This document shows, piece by piece, positions 38,672-50,976 of a DNA stretch of 64,000 nucleotides. Position 1 is the stretch's first letter; each line of letters starts with the position of its first letter. The translations under genes and the position numbers were made by a program. Under the pieces are notes generated by a model that was not told where the DNA came from, did no database searches, and was given only the letters and a program-made list of their open reading frames with translations. Location: NCBI GenBank assembly GCA_013297625.1, contig JAAFHT010000003.1:1-64000 (forward strand). Reading direction: 5' to 3'. The DNA comes from Actinomycetota bacterium. Its GTDB lineage: Bacteria > Actinomycetota > Actinomycetes > Actinomycetales > Microbacteriaceae.

Positions 38672-39170
38672 GCCCAATCAGGCTCAACAGCACCATGGCG
38701 ATCGCGCCGCCGACGAGCGCGATGTCAGCGACGTTGCCCACGAAGAATCCGAAGTAGTCGATGAAGTCGACGATCTCGCCCCGTGCGAAGCCCGGCTCGC
38801 GAAACAGTCGGTCGCCGAGGTGGCTGATCGCGCCCCCGAGCATCGCGCCTGCCGCGAGCGCCCATGGCACACTCGAGATGCGCGAGACGAAGATGGCGAT
38901 GCCCACGACCGCGAGCGCCGCAACAATCGTGAGAATCCAAGTGAACTCGCCGCCGATGCCGAAGGCGGCGCCCGGGTTGTAGACGAGTCGCCACTGAATC
39001 GCTTCGCCGATCACGGGCACGGGCACACCCACCTCGAGCGTGGCTTCTGCCCAGAACTTCGTGCCCTGGTCGAACAGAATGATGGCGGCCGCCCACAGCA
39101 ACGTGAACGGCAGAACCTTCCGGATGGGTCGGGTCTCGATCGCGTGATGGTGGGCTGTGTGCTCGTGCAT
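38601..39170 (-). CDS. lspA: Lipoprotein signal peptidase II
   Basis: [61 protein letters not shown]. Confidence 0.93.
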   Translation of the reverse strand: MHEHTAHHHAIETRPIRKVLPFTLLWAAAIILFDQGTKFWAEATLEVGVPVPVIGEAIQWRLVYNPGAAFGIGGEFTWILTIVAALAVVGIAIFVSRISSVPWALAAGAMLGGAISHLGDRLFREPGFARGEIVDFIDYFGFFVGNVADIALVGGAIAMVLLSLIGLSLRSPVRREPAPSHEEPSSETH

Positions 39171-39223
39171 GCTTCCATTCTGCCCGGTCGAGGCACCCCT
39201 GCCGCGCGCCGTAGTCTCGACGA

Positions 39224-41041
<1,818 letters not shown>

Positions 41042-41047
41042 GCCGCG

Positions 41048-41482
41048 CTACTTGGTCATCCCGATGAGCAGGTCGAGTCGGTAGCCGCTCTTCTTGGTGT
41101 GCACGACGGCGACGGGAATGCGCGGCTGCTGGCCGCGGCCGTCGAGCCGGCGCACTGCTTCGTCGTAAATGCTTTCGAGCCCGCGAGGAATCACGCCGAC
41201 GACTCCGCTGACGCGGCGACCGGAGAAGATGCGCACCTCGATCGGGGCGTCGACGCGCTCGTCGTCGATACCGCGCGCGGGCGTAGCGGTGGCGATGAGC
41301 TCGGGGTTTTCTTCGGTCAGCGCGGCCAGCTCGTCTTGGTAGGGGTCGCTATTCGCGAGGCGAATCGTGACCTTCTTGTTCTTGGGCACGAGCACGCCGA
41401 CATAGTCAGCGAACGAGCCCGAACCGCGGTCATCTTTGGGCAGGCTCTCGTCGCCCAGGCCCGACTTCGTGAACAGTCCCAT
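41048..41482 (-). CDS. Hypothetical protein (HIRAN-like?)
   Basis: 144 aa, VRIFSGRRVSGVVGVIPRGLESIYDEAVRRL; family uncertain. Confidence 0.65.
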   Translation of the reverse strand: MGLFTKSGLGDESLPKDDRGSGSFADYVGVLVPKNKKVTIRLANSDPYQDELAALTEENPELIATATPARGIDDERVDAPIEVRIFSGRRVSGVVGVIPRGLESIYDEAVRRLDGRGQQPRIPVAVVHTKKSGYRLDLLIGMTK

Positions 41483-41535
41483 GCGGCGATGGTAGTCGGC
41501 AGTGCCGAGGTTGGCGCGGCATCTACGATGAGAGG

Positions 41536-41934
41536 GTGACTGAGCCTCTCGACGCGATCGCCATTGCGGCCGAGGCTTTTGCGTGGCTCACCCTGCCCGT
41601 TGGCATCATCCTTCTGATCTCGGGGTTCGCCCGTCGCTCGTGGGCCCAGCGCTACCGCCCGGCGAGGGCGGTCATCGCGACCGTGCACGAGCACGACGTG
41701 AAGCTGCGCTGGTTCGGCGACGGGGGAGCCGTGCACGAGAGTGCATCGCCGCTCACGGGCGCCACTCCGGCGGTGGGCGATGCGCGCACGGTGTGGGTGC
41801 ATCCCTCTCGCCCTGAATCGCCGCGCCTGGATGACCCGGCGCACGACGGCCGCGCGCTGCTCATGCTCGGCGCCATTCTGGCTGGCGTCGGCGTGATCGC
41901 CGTGGTCGTCTCGAACTTGCTGCCGTTCTTCTAA
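41536..41934 (+). CDS. Small membrane protein, DUF3592-like
   Basis: N- and C-terminal TM helices flanking a small beta-rich domain. Confidence 0.6.
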   Translation: MTEPLDAIAIAAEAFAWLTLPVGIILLISGFARRSWAQRYRPARAVIATVHEHDVKLRWFGDGGAVHESASPLTGATPAVGDARTVWVHPSRPESPRLDDPAHDGRALLMLGAILAGVGVIAVVVSNLLPFF

Positions 41935-41954
41935 CGGCCGCCTCGCGAGCGGCG

Positions 41955-42464
41955 CTACAGCTCGCCGGCCTCGTCATCGAAATCGGTGCTGAGCGTTCGC
42001 AGCAGCCCGGCGAGCTTCTCTTGGTCGGCGCGGCTCAGCCGCTGCAACAGTGCCTCTTCGTTCACCATGAGGGCGTCCATCGCACGATCGACCCGCACGC
42101 GGCCTTCGACGGTCATGCGCACGCGGATGCTCCGCCCATCATTCGGGTCGGTGCGCCGTTCGACGAGCTCACGAGTCGTGAGCCGGTCGATGCGGTTGGT
42201 CATGGTGCCGCTCGACACGAGTGTTTGTTGCAGCAGCGCCTTGGGGCTCAACTCGTAGGGCTTGCCCGCGCGGCGCAGCGCCGAGAGCACGTCGAACTCC
42301 CACGACTCAAGATCAGAGGCCGCAAACGCTTGCTTGCGCGCCAGGTCAAGGTGCCGTGCCAAGCGGCTGACGCGTGACAGCACCTGCAGCGGCTCAACAT
42401 CAAGCTCGGGCCGTTCACGGCGCCACGCCGCGACGATGCGGTCGACTTCGTCGCGGGCGGTCAT
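41955..42464 (-). CDS. MarR-family transcriptional regulator
   Basis: LESWEFDVLSALRRAG...LVSSGTMTNRIDRLTTRELVERRTDPNDGRSIRVRMT. Confidence 0.92.
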   Translation of the reverse strand: MTARDEVDRIVAAWRRERPELDVEPLQVLSRVSRLARHLDLARKQAFAASDLESWEFDVLSALRRAGKPYELSPKALLQQTLVSSGTMTNRIDRLTTRELVERRTDPNDGRSIRVRMTVEGRVRVDRAMDALMVNEEALLQRLSRADQEKLAGLLRTLSTDFDDEAGEL

Positions 42465-42602
42465 GTGTCCATTATCTCGGGCGAGCGGCTGAGAGCCGTT
42501 CGAGTAGTGGCTGTGCTCGCACCTGCGGGCGGGCATCCCGCGCCCATCCGTCACAGAAGGCCGCCCGCGCTCTGGCAGACTAGACGCGCGCGTTTCGCGC
42601 GA

Positions 42603-42674
42603 TCCGCCTTGGTGTAACGGCAGCACGACAGCCTTTGGAGCTGTTAGGTCCAGGTTCGAATCCTGGGGGCGGAG
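42603..42674 (+). tRNA. tRNA-Gln (anticodon TTG)
   Basis: TCCGCCT/GGGCGGA acceptor, anticodon stem ACAGC-CTTTGGA-GCTGT, T-loop GGTTCGAATCC. Confidence 0.95.
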
Positions 42675-42963
42675 CAACGCAGTGCGTTGCTCCGCGCGAC
42701 CACTTGCCCGCACGTTTGGTGCCGTTCGTCGCATCTGGTGCTCGACGTTTCGCACCAAACGCGAAAAACCTCACCACGCGAGGGCGTCGGGCCGCGCATA
42801 CGCGCACGGCGCGAATCGTGCGGCCGCGAACGACCTGCGCCAGAATGGGCGCAGCGGTTCGACGGCGCCCGCACCACGGGATCCTGCGCGCCGTTGACCC
42901 ACCCCCGGCCGAGCAGCTGCCCCACCCGTGGCAGTGCCGGCTGGCCCGTGCCAAGGAGCCGCC

Positions 42964-44475
42964 GTGAGCATCCCCATCGCCCTCGCTACCCCGCTCGCCG
43001 AGCGCGCGTTCATCTCGGCCCTCGACCTGTTCAAGGTGGGCATCGGCCCATCGAGCTCGCACACGGTCGGCCCGCTGCGCGCTGCGCGTGCCTTCGTGGA
43101 TGGGCTGGGCGACCGGCTCGACCAGGTCGCGAGCGTCGAGTGCGTGCTGTTCGGCTCGCTCGGTTCGACGGGAGTCGGCCACGGCACCCCCGGCGCAGTT
43201 CTCGCGGGATTGAGCGGATGCGCGGTCGAGACCGTTACGCGCGATGACGTCGAGCGCGTGGTCGCCGATGCTGCGAACGGGATTCTGCGCCTCGGTGGCA
43301 CGCACCTCATCACGATCGTGCCGACGGTCGACGCGGTGTCCGGCGCGGTGCGGGCAACGGGAGCCACTTCCTCGGCTGAGGCCGAGAGCAGCACGGCCAG
43401 CGCGGCCAGCGGCACGGCCGGCGCGCCGGCCGCGGCCGCGTGGCTGCGCTTCGCTCCGCGCGAGCTTAAGCCGCGGCATCCGAACGCCCTGACTCTCACG
43501 GCGCGCGATGCCGCTGGCACCGTGCTCGCCGACGAGACCTACTACTCGGTCGGCGGTGGTTTCGTCGAGCGTGATGGTGATGACGGTGACGCGAGCGAGT
43601 CGACGACCGTGCCGTACCGCTTTGACACGGCTGACGAGCTGTTGCGGTTGTGCCGCGAACACGGGCTCAGCATCGCGCAGCTCGCGCGCGCGAACGAGGC
43701 CGCTGTGCGCGGTGAGGCGGCAACCAGTGTGGCCCTGCGCACAATCGCGCGCGCGATGGACGACTGCATTGACGCGGGCCTCTCGAGCACGGGCATCTTG
43801 CCCGGGGGGCTGAAGGTTCCGCGTCGGGCGGCGGGCATGGCCGACAACTTGCGTGCTCTCGACGCGCAGCCGACGCGTGACACGAGCCTCGAGTGGCTGC
43901 AGGCCTACGCCATCGCCGTGAACGAAGAGAACGCCGCGGGTGGTCGCGTTGTGACCGCCCCGACGAATGGCGCCGCGGGCATCATCCCCGCCGTCATGCG
44001 GCACGCGATCGACGTCATTGGTGTGGCCGACGCCGATGTCGCGCGCGAAGAGTTCTTGCTTGTCGCCGCCGTCATGGGCGCGCTCATCAAGTCGAACGCA
44101 AGCATCTCGGGTGCCGAGGCGGGGTGCCAGGGCGAGGTCGGCTCAGCCGCGTCCATGGCCGCCGCGGGCTTTGCGCACCTGCTCGGCGCCACGAACGAGC
44201 AGATCGAAAACGCCGCCGAAATCGCCATGGAACACTCGCTCGGCCTCACGTGCGACCCGGTCGCCGGTCTCGTGCAAATGCCGTGCATCGAGCGCAACGC
44301 CATCGGAGCGGGCAAGGCCGTGGCCGCCGCCCGCATGGCCATGCACGGCGACGGCACGCACCTCATCAGCTTCGACACCGTCGTGCAGACCATGCGGCAG
44401 ACGGGCGACGACATGTCGCGCAAGTACAAAGAGACGAGCGAGGGCGGCCTAGCCGTCAACTTCGTCGAGTGCTAG
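42964..44475 (+). CDS. sdaA: L-serine ammonia-lyase
   Basis: DLFKVGIGPSSSHTVGPLRAA; GAEAGCQGEVGSAASMAAAG; CDPVAGLVQMPCIERNAIGA. Confidence 0.95.
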   Translation: MSIPIALATPLAERAFISALDLFKVGIGPSSSHTVGPLRAARAFVDGLGDRLDQVASVECVLFGSLGSTGVGHGTPGAVLAGLSGCAVETVTRDDVERVVADAANGILRLGGTHLITIVPTVDAVSGAVRATGATSSAEAESSTASAASGTAGAPAAAAWLRFAPRELKPRHPNALTLTARDAAGTVLADETYYSVGGGFVERDGDDGDASESTTVPYRFDTADELLRLCREHGLSIAQLARANEAAVRGEAATSVALRTIARAMDDCIDAGLSSTGILPGGLKVPRRAAGMADNLRALDAQPTRDTSLEWLQAYAIAVNEENAAGGRVVTAPTNGAAGIIPAVMRHAIDVIGVADADVAREEFLLVAAVMGALIKSNASISGAEAGCQGEVGSAASMAAAGFAHLLGATNEQIENAAEIAMEHSLGLTCDPVAGLVQMPCIERNAIGAGKAVAAARMAMHGDGTHLISFDTVVQTMRQTGDDMSRKYKETSEGGLAVNFVEC

Positions 44476-44567
44476 GGCACTCGCATCATGCACGTCGAGT
44501 GCTGAGCCGAGCGAGGGTGCCGCGCGATCAGGCACGCGCGAGCATCCACCGCTGACACAATGGACGC

Positions 44568-46019
44568 ATGACCGACTCGCGCCTCGCCATCATCGTGCTC
44601 GCCGCTGGGCAGGGCACGCGCATGAAGTCGCAGACGCCCAAGGTGCTGCACCCGCTCGCCGGCGTTCCGCTCATCGGGCATGTACTCGCGACTGCTCGCG
44701 CCCTCGGCCCGGCGCATGTTGTCGCCGTCGTGCGTCACGAGCGCGACCGCGTCGCCGAGGCGATTTCTGCGCTGGATGCTCACGCGATCATCGCCGACCA
44801 AGATGAGATTCCCGGCACGGGTCGGGCCGTTGAGGCGGCGCTCGCCGCTTTGCCCGCCGACTTCGACGGCGACGTGCTCGTGGTGTCGGGCGACGTTCCG
44901 TTGCTCGATGCGGTAACGCTCGCCGACCTCGTCGATCGGCACCGTCGCCACGAGGCCGCGGCTACGGTGCTGAGCGCCGTGCTCGACGACGCCACCGGCT
45001 ACGGCCGCATCGTGCGCAACGACTCCGGTGCGCTCGACCGCATCGTCGAGCAGAAAGACGCGAGCGAGCTCGAGCGTGCGCTCACCGAGATCAACTCGGG
45101 CACCTACGTGTTTCGCAGTGCGCCCCTGCGCGACAAGCTCGCGCTTGTGTCGACCGACAACGCGGCGCAAGAGAAGTACCTCACCGACGTCATCGGCCTG
45201 TTGCGCGGCGATGGTCACTCCGTCGAGGCGTTGCCCGCCGGCCAGAGCTGGCTCGTTGCGGGGGTCAATGACCGCGTGCAGTTGAGCGACGCGGCCTTGC
45301 GGCTCAACGCGATGATCGTGCGCGGCTGGCAGCTTGCGGGCGTCACGATTAGCGACCCCGCGAGCGTGTGGATCGACCGCACCGTCTCGCTCGACGAAGA
45401 CGCCGAAGTGCTGCCGGGCACCCAACTCAAGGGCGCGACGTCGATTGCGCGCGGCGCCGTGGTGGGGCCCGAAACGACACTCGTCGACTGTGAGGTAGGG
45501 GAGGGTGCTCGCGTGAGCCGCACCGACGGCACGCTCGCGGTGATCGGTGCGGGAGCATCCGTCGGCCCCTTCGCCTACTTGCGCCCCGGCACCGTCATTG
45601 GCGAAAAGGGCAAGGTCGGCACGTTCGTCGAGACGAAGAACACCACGCTCGGCGCTGGCGCCAAAGTGCCGCACCTCTCGTACATCGGCGACACCACGGT
45701 CGGCGAGGGCACCAACATCGGGGCCGGCACGATCACCGCCAACTACGACGGCGTCAACAAACACCGCACCGACGTGGGCGCACACGCCCGCACGGGCTCA
45801 CACAACGTATTCGTAGCCCCCGTTAGGATTGGCGACGGAGCGTACACGGGAGCAGGAACGGTCGTCCGCAAAGATGTCCCGGCCGGCGCCCTGGCAGTGA
45901 ATGTGGCCCCTCAGCGCAACGTCGAACGCTGGGTGGCCGCCAACCGCCCGGGAACAGCTGCGGCTGAGGCAGCTGCGGCGGCATCCGCCGACACTGAATC
46001 TGACCCCGAGACCGCGTAG
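44568..46019 (+). CDS. glmU: Bifunctional GlcNAc-1-P uridyltransferase/glucosamine-1-P acetyltransferase
   Basis: IVLAAGQGTRMKSQTPKVLHPLAG; left-handed beta-helix C-terminus. Confidence 0.96.
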   Translation: MTDSRLAIIVLAAGQGTRMKSQTPKVLHPLAGVPLIGHVLATARALGPAHVVAVVRHERDRVAEAISALDAHAIIADQDEIPGTGRAVEAALAALPADFDGDVLVVSGDVPLLDAVTLADLVDRHRRHEAAATVLSAVLDDATGYGRIVRNDSGALDRIVEQKDASELERALTEINSGTYVFRSAPLRDKLALVSTDNAAQEKYLTDVIGLLRGDGHSVEALPAGQSWLVAGVNDRVQLSDAALRLNAMIVRGWQLAGVTISDPASVWIDRTVSLDEDAEVLPGTQLKGATSIARGAVVGPETTLVDCEVGEGARVSRTDGTLAVIGAGASVGPFAYLRPGTVIGEKGKVGTFVETKNTTLGAGAKVPHLSYIGDTTVGEGTNIGAGTITANYDGVNKHRTDVGAHARTGSHNVFVAPVRIGDGAYTGAGTVVRKDVPAGALAVNVAPQRNVERWVAANRPGTAAAEAAAAASADTESDPETA

Positions 46020-46065
46020 CCGACCAGCACATCAGCGTCGCCTCGGCGGCAGAAGGCGGGACCTC

Positions 46066-47043
46066 ATGGCCAGCATCAAGATCACCGGCCAGAAGCGCCT
46101 CGTCATCGTGACCGGCCGCTCGCACCCCACGCTCGCGCACGAGGTCGCGGAGTACCTGCAGACCGACGTCGTGCACACCGACGCTCGCACCTTTGCCAAC
46201 GGCGAGATCTACGCGCGCTACGACGAGAGCGTGCGCGGTTGCGACGCCTTCGTCATTCAGTCGCACGCGGCGCCCATCAACGAGGCGCTCATGGAGCAAC
46301 TGATCATGGTGGATGCCCTCAAGCGTGCGTCTGCCAAGCGCATCACCGTGGTCGCACCCTTTTACCCCTACGCCCGCCAAGACAAGAAGGGCCGCGGCCG
46401 CGAACCCATTTCGGCCCGACTCGTTGCCGACCTCTACAAGGCCGCGGGCGCCGACCGCATCATGAGCGTCGACCTGCACGCCGCGCAGATTCAGGGCTTC
46501 TTCGACGGCCCCGTCGACCACCTGTTTGCCATGCCCGTGCTGCTCGATCACTTTCAGAAGCAGCTCGACCCCTCAACGCTCACGGTCGTCTCGCCCGACA
46601 TGGGCCGCGTGCGGGTCGCCGACATCTGGAGCGACAAGCTCGGCGCGCCGCTCGCGATCATTCACAAGCGCCGTGACCCGCGCGTGCCCAACCAGGTCTC
46701 GGTGCACGACATCGTCGGTGAAGTCGAGGGCCGCGTGTGCCTCATTGTCGACGACATGATCGACACGGGTCGCACGATCGTCAAGGCGGCCGAAGCGCTC
46801 AAGAAGAACGGCGCGACGGCTGTGGTGGTCGCCGCAACGCACGCCGTGTTCAGCGACCCCGCCTTCGAGATCTTGCAGGATGCCGCGGTCGACCAGGTCG
46901 TCGTCACAGACACCCTGCCCGTTCCGGCCGAAAAGCGCTGGGACCGCCTCACGGTGCTCTCGATCGCCCCGCTCATCGCGCGCGCGATTCACGAGGTGTT
47001 CGACGATGGGTCGGTCACCTCAATGTTTGATGGCGCCGCCTAA
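46066..47043 (+). CDS. prs: Ribose-phosphate pyrophosphokinase
   Basis: FPYARQDKK-like FYPYARQDKKGRGREPISARLVADL; CLIVDDMIDTGRTIVKAAEAL. Confidence 0.96.
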   Translation: MASIKITGQKRLVIVTGRSHPTLAHEVAEYLQTDVVHTDARTFANGEIYARYDESVRGCDAFVIQSHAAPINEALMEQLIMVDALKRASAKRITVVAPFYPYARQDKKGRGREPISARLVADLYKAAGADRIMSVDLHAAQIQGFFDGPVDHLFAMPVLLDHFQKQLDPSTLTVVSPDMGRVRVADIWSDKLGAPLAIIHKRRDPRVPNQVSVHDIVGEVEGRVCLIVDDMIDTGRTIVKAAEALKKNGATAVVVAATHAVFSDPAFEILQDAAVDQVVVTDTLPVPAEKRWDRLTVLSIAPLIARAIHEVFDDGSVTSMFDGAA

Positions 47044-47070
47044 CCTCCACGCTCCGTTCGACGGCGCGTT

Positions 47071-47841
47071 CTAGAACACCGAGGGCTCGTTCGCGGGCCC
47101 GATGTAGCAGCTGCTCGCGTCGTTCACTTCGACCCACCCTGCGCTTGCGGCACCGAACTCATCGGCGAGTGGCGTGCGCTCAAAGCTGCACTCCGAGAAC
47201 GTCACTCCGGCGCCAGCCGTGAAGCCCCAGGTGTGCTGGGCCCAGCGGTTGTTGAACGTGTCGAGCGTCAGGGTGTCGTCGGGAATGCCCGCAAAGAAGG
47301 CGCCGCGCCCGGGCCCGATCGAGAACTTCTCTTGCACACACGCCAGCTCGCCGGTCGAGGCATCCGACTGGATCATGCCGCGCGCCGACATGTAGACGTT
47401 GTCGGCAGAGGGGCGGTAACCGACACGAGCATCTGCGGGCCACTCGACCGTTGAGTCTGCGGGAGGAATCGCCGTCACTTGCATGCGCGTAAAGCTCCAC
47501 GCCTCGGCCGCAAAGATGGCGTTGGTCAGGGTGGCTCCGCAGTCGTTGATGACATTGGTGTTGATCGTCTGGCTGCCGGGGTATTCGTGCGAGAGCGATC
47601 GATGCACCATTCCCTCAACCGACAGCTGGGCACCGTTCTCAGCGGTAGCGAGCACCCGCACAAACAGAGTGGCGTCGGGCTCGGGAGGGTTCGGAGTCAA
47701 TGAGGGTGCTGGCTCGGGTTGCGTCGCGAGTTCAGTCGGGCTCGGTGAGGGGGCCGCGGAGTCGCCGGGAGTGCATCCCGACAGAACCGCAATGGTGACG
47801 AGGCCAAGGCTGAGTGCGGCCAGCGTGATGCGAGTGCTCAT
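47071..47841 (-). CDS. Putative lipoprotein
   Basis: LGLVTIAVLSGCTPGDSAAPSPSP lipobox and Pro-rich linker. Confidence 0.8.
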   Translation of the reverse strand: MSTRITLAALSLGLVTIAVLSGCTPGDSAAPSPSPTELATQPEPAPSLTPNPPEPDATLFVRVLATAENGAQLSVEGMVHRSLSHEYPGSQTINTNVINDCGATLTNAIFAAEAWSFTRMQVTAIPPADSTVEWPADARVGYRPSADNVYMSARGMIQSDASTGELACVQEKFSIGPGRGAFFAGIPDDTLTLDTFNNRWAQHTWGFTAGAGVTFSECSFERTPLADEFGAASAGWVEVNDASSCYIGPANEPSVF

Positions 47842-48115
47842 GGTCTGCGATCGTCGGGCATTCACGTGAACTGCTCGCGACGGCCGCGCAAACAACGGGC
47901 ACACGCACGCTCGACAGTCGCCGATGGTTGGCGATACCCCAGCGGGTGACGACGACCGCGAGGCGCGAGCGTCGATACCTACTGTTCACCTTGCCGAGTG
48001 TCGTTGTACGTGTTGTCGACTGTGCGCGTTCGGCATCAGATCTTTGACTCAGGACCACGCAGCACCCGATCGTCGACGCTGCTGTTGGTCGCACCCGAGC
48101 AAGAAAGTTCGCCCC

Positions 48116-48607
48116 ATGTCGCTTGGACCCCGTGTGGTCTTCGTGCGGTTTCTCGACGACGAGAGCCCCAAACTGAAGCCCTGGATCGCCCACGCGTCGA
48201 GCGTTCTCAGCGCCGACTCGCGATCGATGCCCGCTGCTACCCCGGGCACCTCGGGCGAGGGCAGTGCGGTGTGGCACTTGGTGTCGGCCAATAATCGCGA
48301 GCTTGCGCGAGGGGTGGGCGTTCACGCGACGTTCGAGCAGGCGCGCACGCACGCCGAGCGCGTTGTGGCCGCGGGATCGAACCTGGTCATTGAGCCTGTC
48401 AGCGAGCCTGCGCGTGGCGTCTACGGCTGGTACGCATCGGTTGATGGCGAGCCGGTCATGACGTGCGCGCGCTGGTACGTCACCGACCGTGACCGTCGCC
48501 ACTCCGCTGAACTGGCAGCGCGATCGATCGCGGTTGCCGTCTTGCTCGCCGGCTCTCGATTGACCGACCCCACTCTCATGGGAGGTCGCCGTGGAGCCGC
48601 GGACTGA
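48116..48607 (+). CDS. Uncharacterised protein heading the pst locus
   Basis: MSLGPRVVFVRFLDDESPKLKPWIAHASSVLS...; 3' end overlaps pstC start by 17 nt, suggesting translational coupling. Confidence 0.7.
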   Translation: MSLGPRVVFVRFLDDESPKLKPWIAHASSVLSADSRSMPAATPGTSGEGSAVWHLVSANNRELARGVGVHATFEQARTHAERVVAAGSNLVIEPVSEPARGVYGWYASVDGEPVMTCARWYVTDRDRRHSAELAARSIAVAVLLAGSRLTDPTLMGGRRGAAD

Positions 48608-49607
48608 CCGCATCGTCATTGACGGCGTGAGCGACGGGCCGCGAACGCTTTCTTCGGTCGTCGATCGACCGGATGCTGTGTTCCGGTGGATCGCGCGCAG
48701 CGGCGGCACGATCGTCGTCACCGTCATGACCCTTGTCGGGCTCTTCTTGCTTATCCGCGGGTTTGAGGCGATTCAGTTTGCGGGGCCCGCCTTCGTCATC
48801 GAACAGGCGTGGGACCCGAACTCGGGCAAGTTCGGCATCGCGGCCGTCTTCTTGGGCACTGTCTTCATCGCACTCACGGCCATCTTCTTTGCGCTGCCGC
48901 TCTCGTTCGGCACCGCACTCTACATCAGTGAGTACGCACCGCAGCGGCTCAAGCCGTTCCTGATCACGACGGTTGACCTCATGGCGGCAATTCCCAGCAT
49001 CGTGTACGGGCTGTGGGGCTTCTTCTTCCTGTCGCCGCTCATCCTTCCGCTCTCGCAATGGCTGGCCACCTACATCGGCCCGTGGTTTCCGCCGTTCGCG
49101 GTCGCGGGCTTTGACCCCAACGACCCCCTGGCGACCCCGACGATCTTCTCGGCGTCGACCTTCATTGCCGGCATCGTCGTGGCCCTCATGGTCGCTCCGA
49201 TCACGAGCTCGATCATGCGCGAGGTCTTCCAGCAGGCCCCACTCGGAGAGCGGGAGGGCGCGCTTGCTCTCGGGGCCACCAAGTGGGGCATGATCACGAG
49301 CGTCGTGATCCCCTACGGCCGAGGCGGAATCATCGGCGGAACGATGCTCGGCCTGGGCCGCTCGCTCGGCGAGACCATCGCGGTCTTCCTCATCATTTCG
49401 CCGGTGTTTGTCATCCAGCCACAGATTCTCGAAAAGGGCGGCAACTCCATTTCGGCGCTCATCGCACTGCGCTACAACGAAGCCTCTGCCTTCGAGATTT
49501 CCGCGCTCATGGCGGCCGGTCTCGCCTTGTTCATCGTCACGCTCATCATCAACTTCGGTGCCTCGACCATCGTGGCGCGCAGTCGATCCGGAAGCGTGGG
49601 CGACTAA
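48591..49607 (+). CDS. pstC: Phosphate ABC transporter permease PstC
   Basis: AIPSIVYGLWGFFFLSPL; REVFQQAPLGEREGALALGATKWGMI; RSLGETIAVFLI. Confidence 0.94.
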   Translation: MEPRTDRIVIDGVSDGPRTLSSVVDRPDAVFRWIARSGGTIVVTVMTLVGLFLLIRGFEAIQFAGPAFVIEQAWDPNSGKFGIAAVFLGTVFIALTAIFFALPLSFGTALYISEYAPQRLKPFLITTVDLMAAIPSIVYGLWGFFFLSPLILPLSQWLATYIGPWFPPFAVAGFDPNDPLATPTIFSASTFIAGIVVALMVAPITSSIMREVFQQAPLGEREGALALGATKWGMITSVVIPYGRGGIIGGTMLGLGRSLGETIAVFLIISPVFVIQPQILEKGGNSISALIALRYNEASAFEISALMAAGLALFIVTLIINFGASTIVARSRSGSVGD

Positions 49608-49632
49608 TGGCCGCGACGAGGGAGCACTGCTC

Positions 49633-50976
49633 GTGACCGACGTAATCGAACGCCCGAATGCTCACGGTAGTGATGACGAGCGCGACGCCGTTGACGGAGA
49701 ACCAGCAGCTCGTTCTCCTCGCACCTGGACGCGCACAGACACGCCAACGCCCGCCTCGGCACCCGAGCTGCGCCGTTCGACAGCAACTATTCGCTCGATC
49801 GACGTCATTCGACTGATCGGATCAGCACTCGCAGCGGTCGCATTGACCTCGTGGTTGTTCTTCTATGCGCTGCCGCTCGAAGGCGAACTGGGCTTTGTTC
49901 TCGTCTCGTACGGCTTTTTCTTGCTGTTCTTCGGCATCTTGACGGCGTTCGATGAGAACCGCCCGACGGTGCGCGATCGCCTGGCGAGCGTCGTGATGCA
50001 TTCGCTGGCCTTCTTGCTCCTGCTGGCGCTCTTCTCGGTCGTGGTCTACACGACCCTGCGAGGGCTCGAACCTCTCGGGATTCCGACGTTCTTTCCGAAC
50101 TTCTACCTAGAAGACATGAGTAACGCGGGCCCCCTTGATGGCCTTGATCGCGGCGGCGTGGCGCATGCCATCGTGGGCACGCTGATCATGATCACAATCG
50201 CGCTCATTCTCACGGTTCCGCTGGGCATTCTCACGGCCGTGTTTCTCACCGAGTACCCGGGTCGGTTCTCGCGATTCGTTCGAACGGTGGTCGAAGCCAT
50301 GACCGCCTTGCCGTCAATCGTCGCTGGCCTCTTTGTGTACGCGATCATCGTGCAGTTCGGCCTTACTCGCTCGGGCTTTGCCGCCGCGTGTGCGATCACC
50401 GTGATGATGCTGCCGATCGTCGTGCGGTCGGCCGATGTCGTCTTGCGCCTCGTGCCGTCGAGCCTGAAGGAGGCGGCGCGCGCTCTGGGAGCATCCACGT
50501 GGCGCACCGTCTGGACGGTCACGATTCCGACGGCTCGCTCGGGGCTCACCACTGCCGTGATCTTGGGAACAGCTCGGGGAATTGGCGAGACCTCGCCCGT
50601 TCTTCTCACCGCCGGCGCCACAACGTTCTTCAACTTCAACCCCTTCAGCGGCCCCATGACGTCGTTGCCGCTAACCACCTTCACGTTCATCAAGTCGCCT
50701 GAGCTCAACTTCATCGCTCGTGGATTCGGCACCGCCGTTGTGCTCATGGCTCTCGTTGTGATCTTGTTCGTGATCGCCCGTGCCATCGGCGGACGCGGCC
50801 CGGGCCAGCTCAGCGCGCGACAACAGCGTGCCCGCACGCAGGCGTCGCGCATCGACGACTACCGATTCCGTGCTCGCGAGCTGGGAATCACTCCGCCTCA
50901 GGCGGTGAGCCCGTTCGAACGACTCAAGCGGCTCATACCAATGCCCGCACGACGAAGGGTCACCCCTCATGACTAA
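49633..50976 (+). CDS. pstA: Phosphate ABC transporter permease PstA with N-terminal extension
   Basis: MTALPSIVAGLFVYAII; KEAARALGASTWRTVWTVTIPTARSGLTTAVILGTARGIGETSPVL; about 130 aa N-terminal extension with extra TM helices. Confidence 0.92.
   Translation: MTDVIERPNAHGSDDERDAVDGEPAARSPRTWTRTDTPTPASAPELRRSTATIRSIDVIRLIGSALAAVALTSWLFFYALPLEGELGFVLVSYGFFLLFFGILTAFDENRPTVRDRLASVVMHSLAFLLLLALFSVVVYTTLRGLEPLGIPTFFPNFYLEDMSNAGPLDGLDRGGVAHAIVGTLIMITIALILTVPLGILTAVFLTEYPGRFSRFVRTVVEAMTALPSIVAGLFVYAIIVQFGLTRSGFAAACAITVMMLPIVVRSADVVLRLVPSSLKEAARALGASTWRTVWTVTIPTARSGLTTAVILGTARGIGETSPVLLTAGATTFFNFNPFSGPMTSLPLTTFTFIKSPELNFIARGFGTAVVLMALVVILFVIARAIGGRGPGQLSARQQRARTQASRIDDYRFRARELGITPPQAVSPFERLKRLIPMPARRRVTPHD

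Noticed and set aside
42675-42963. Glycine riboswitch upstream of sdaA
   Set aside because: Region is structured but I could not recognise the conserved glycine aptamer core; covariance-model search needed.
47984-47990. GTTCACC heptamer upstream of the pst locus as a PhoP (PHO) box
   Set aside because: Only one heptamer; no 11-bp direct repeat of it was found, so it is not adequate evidence. A PhoP ChIP or EMSA would decide.
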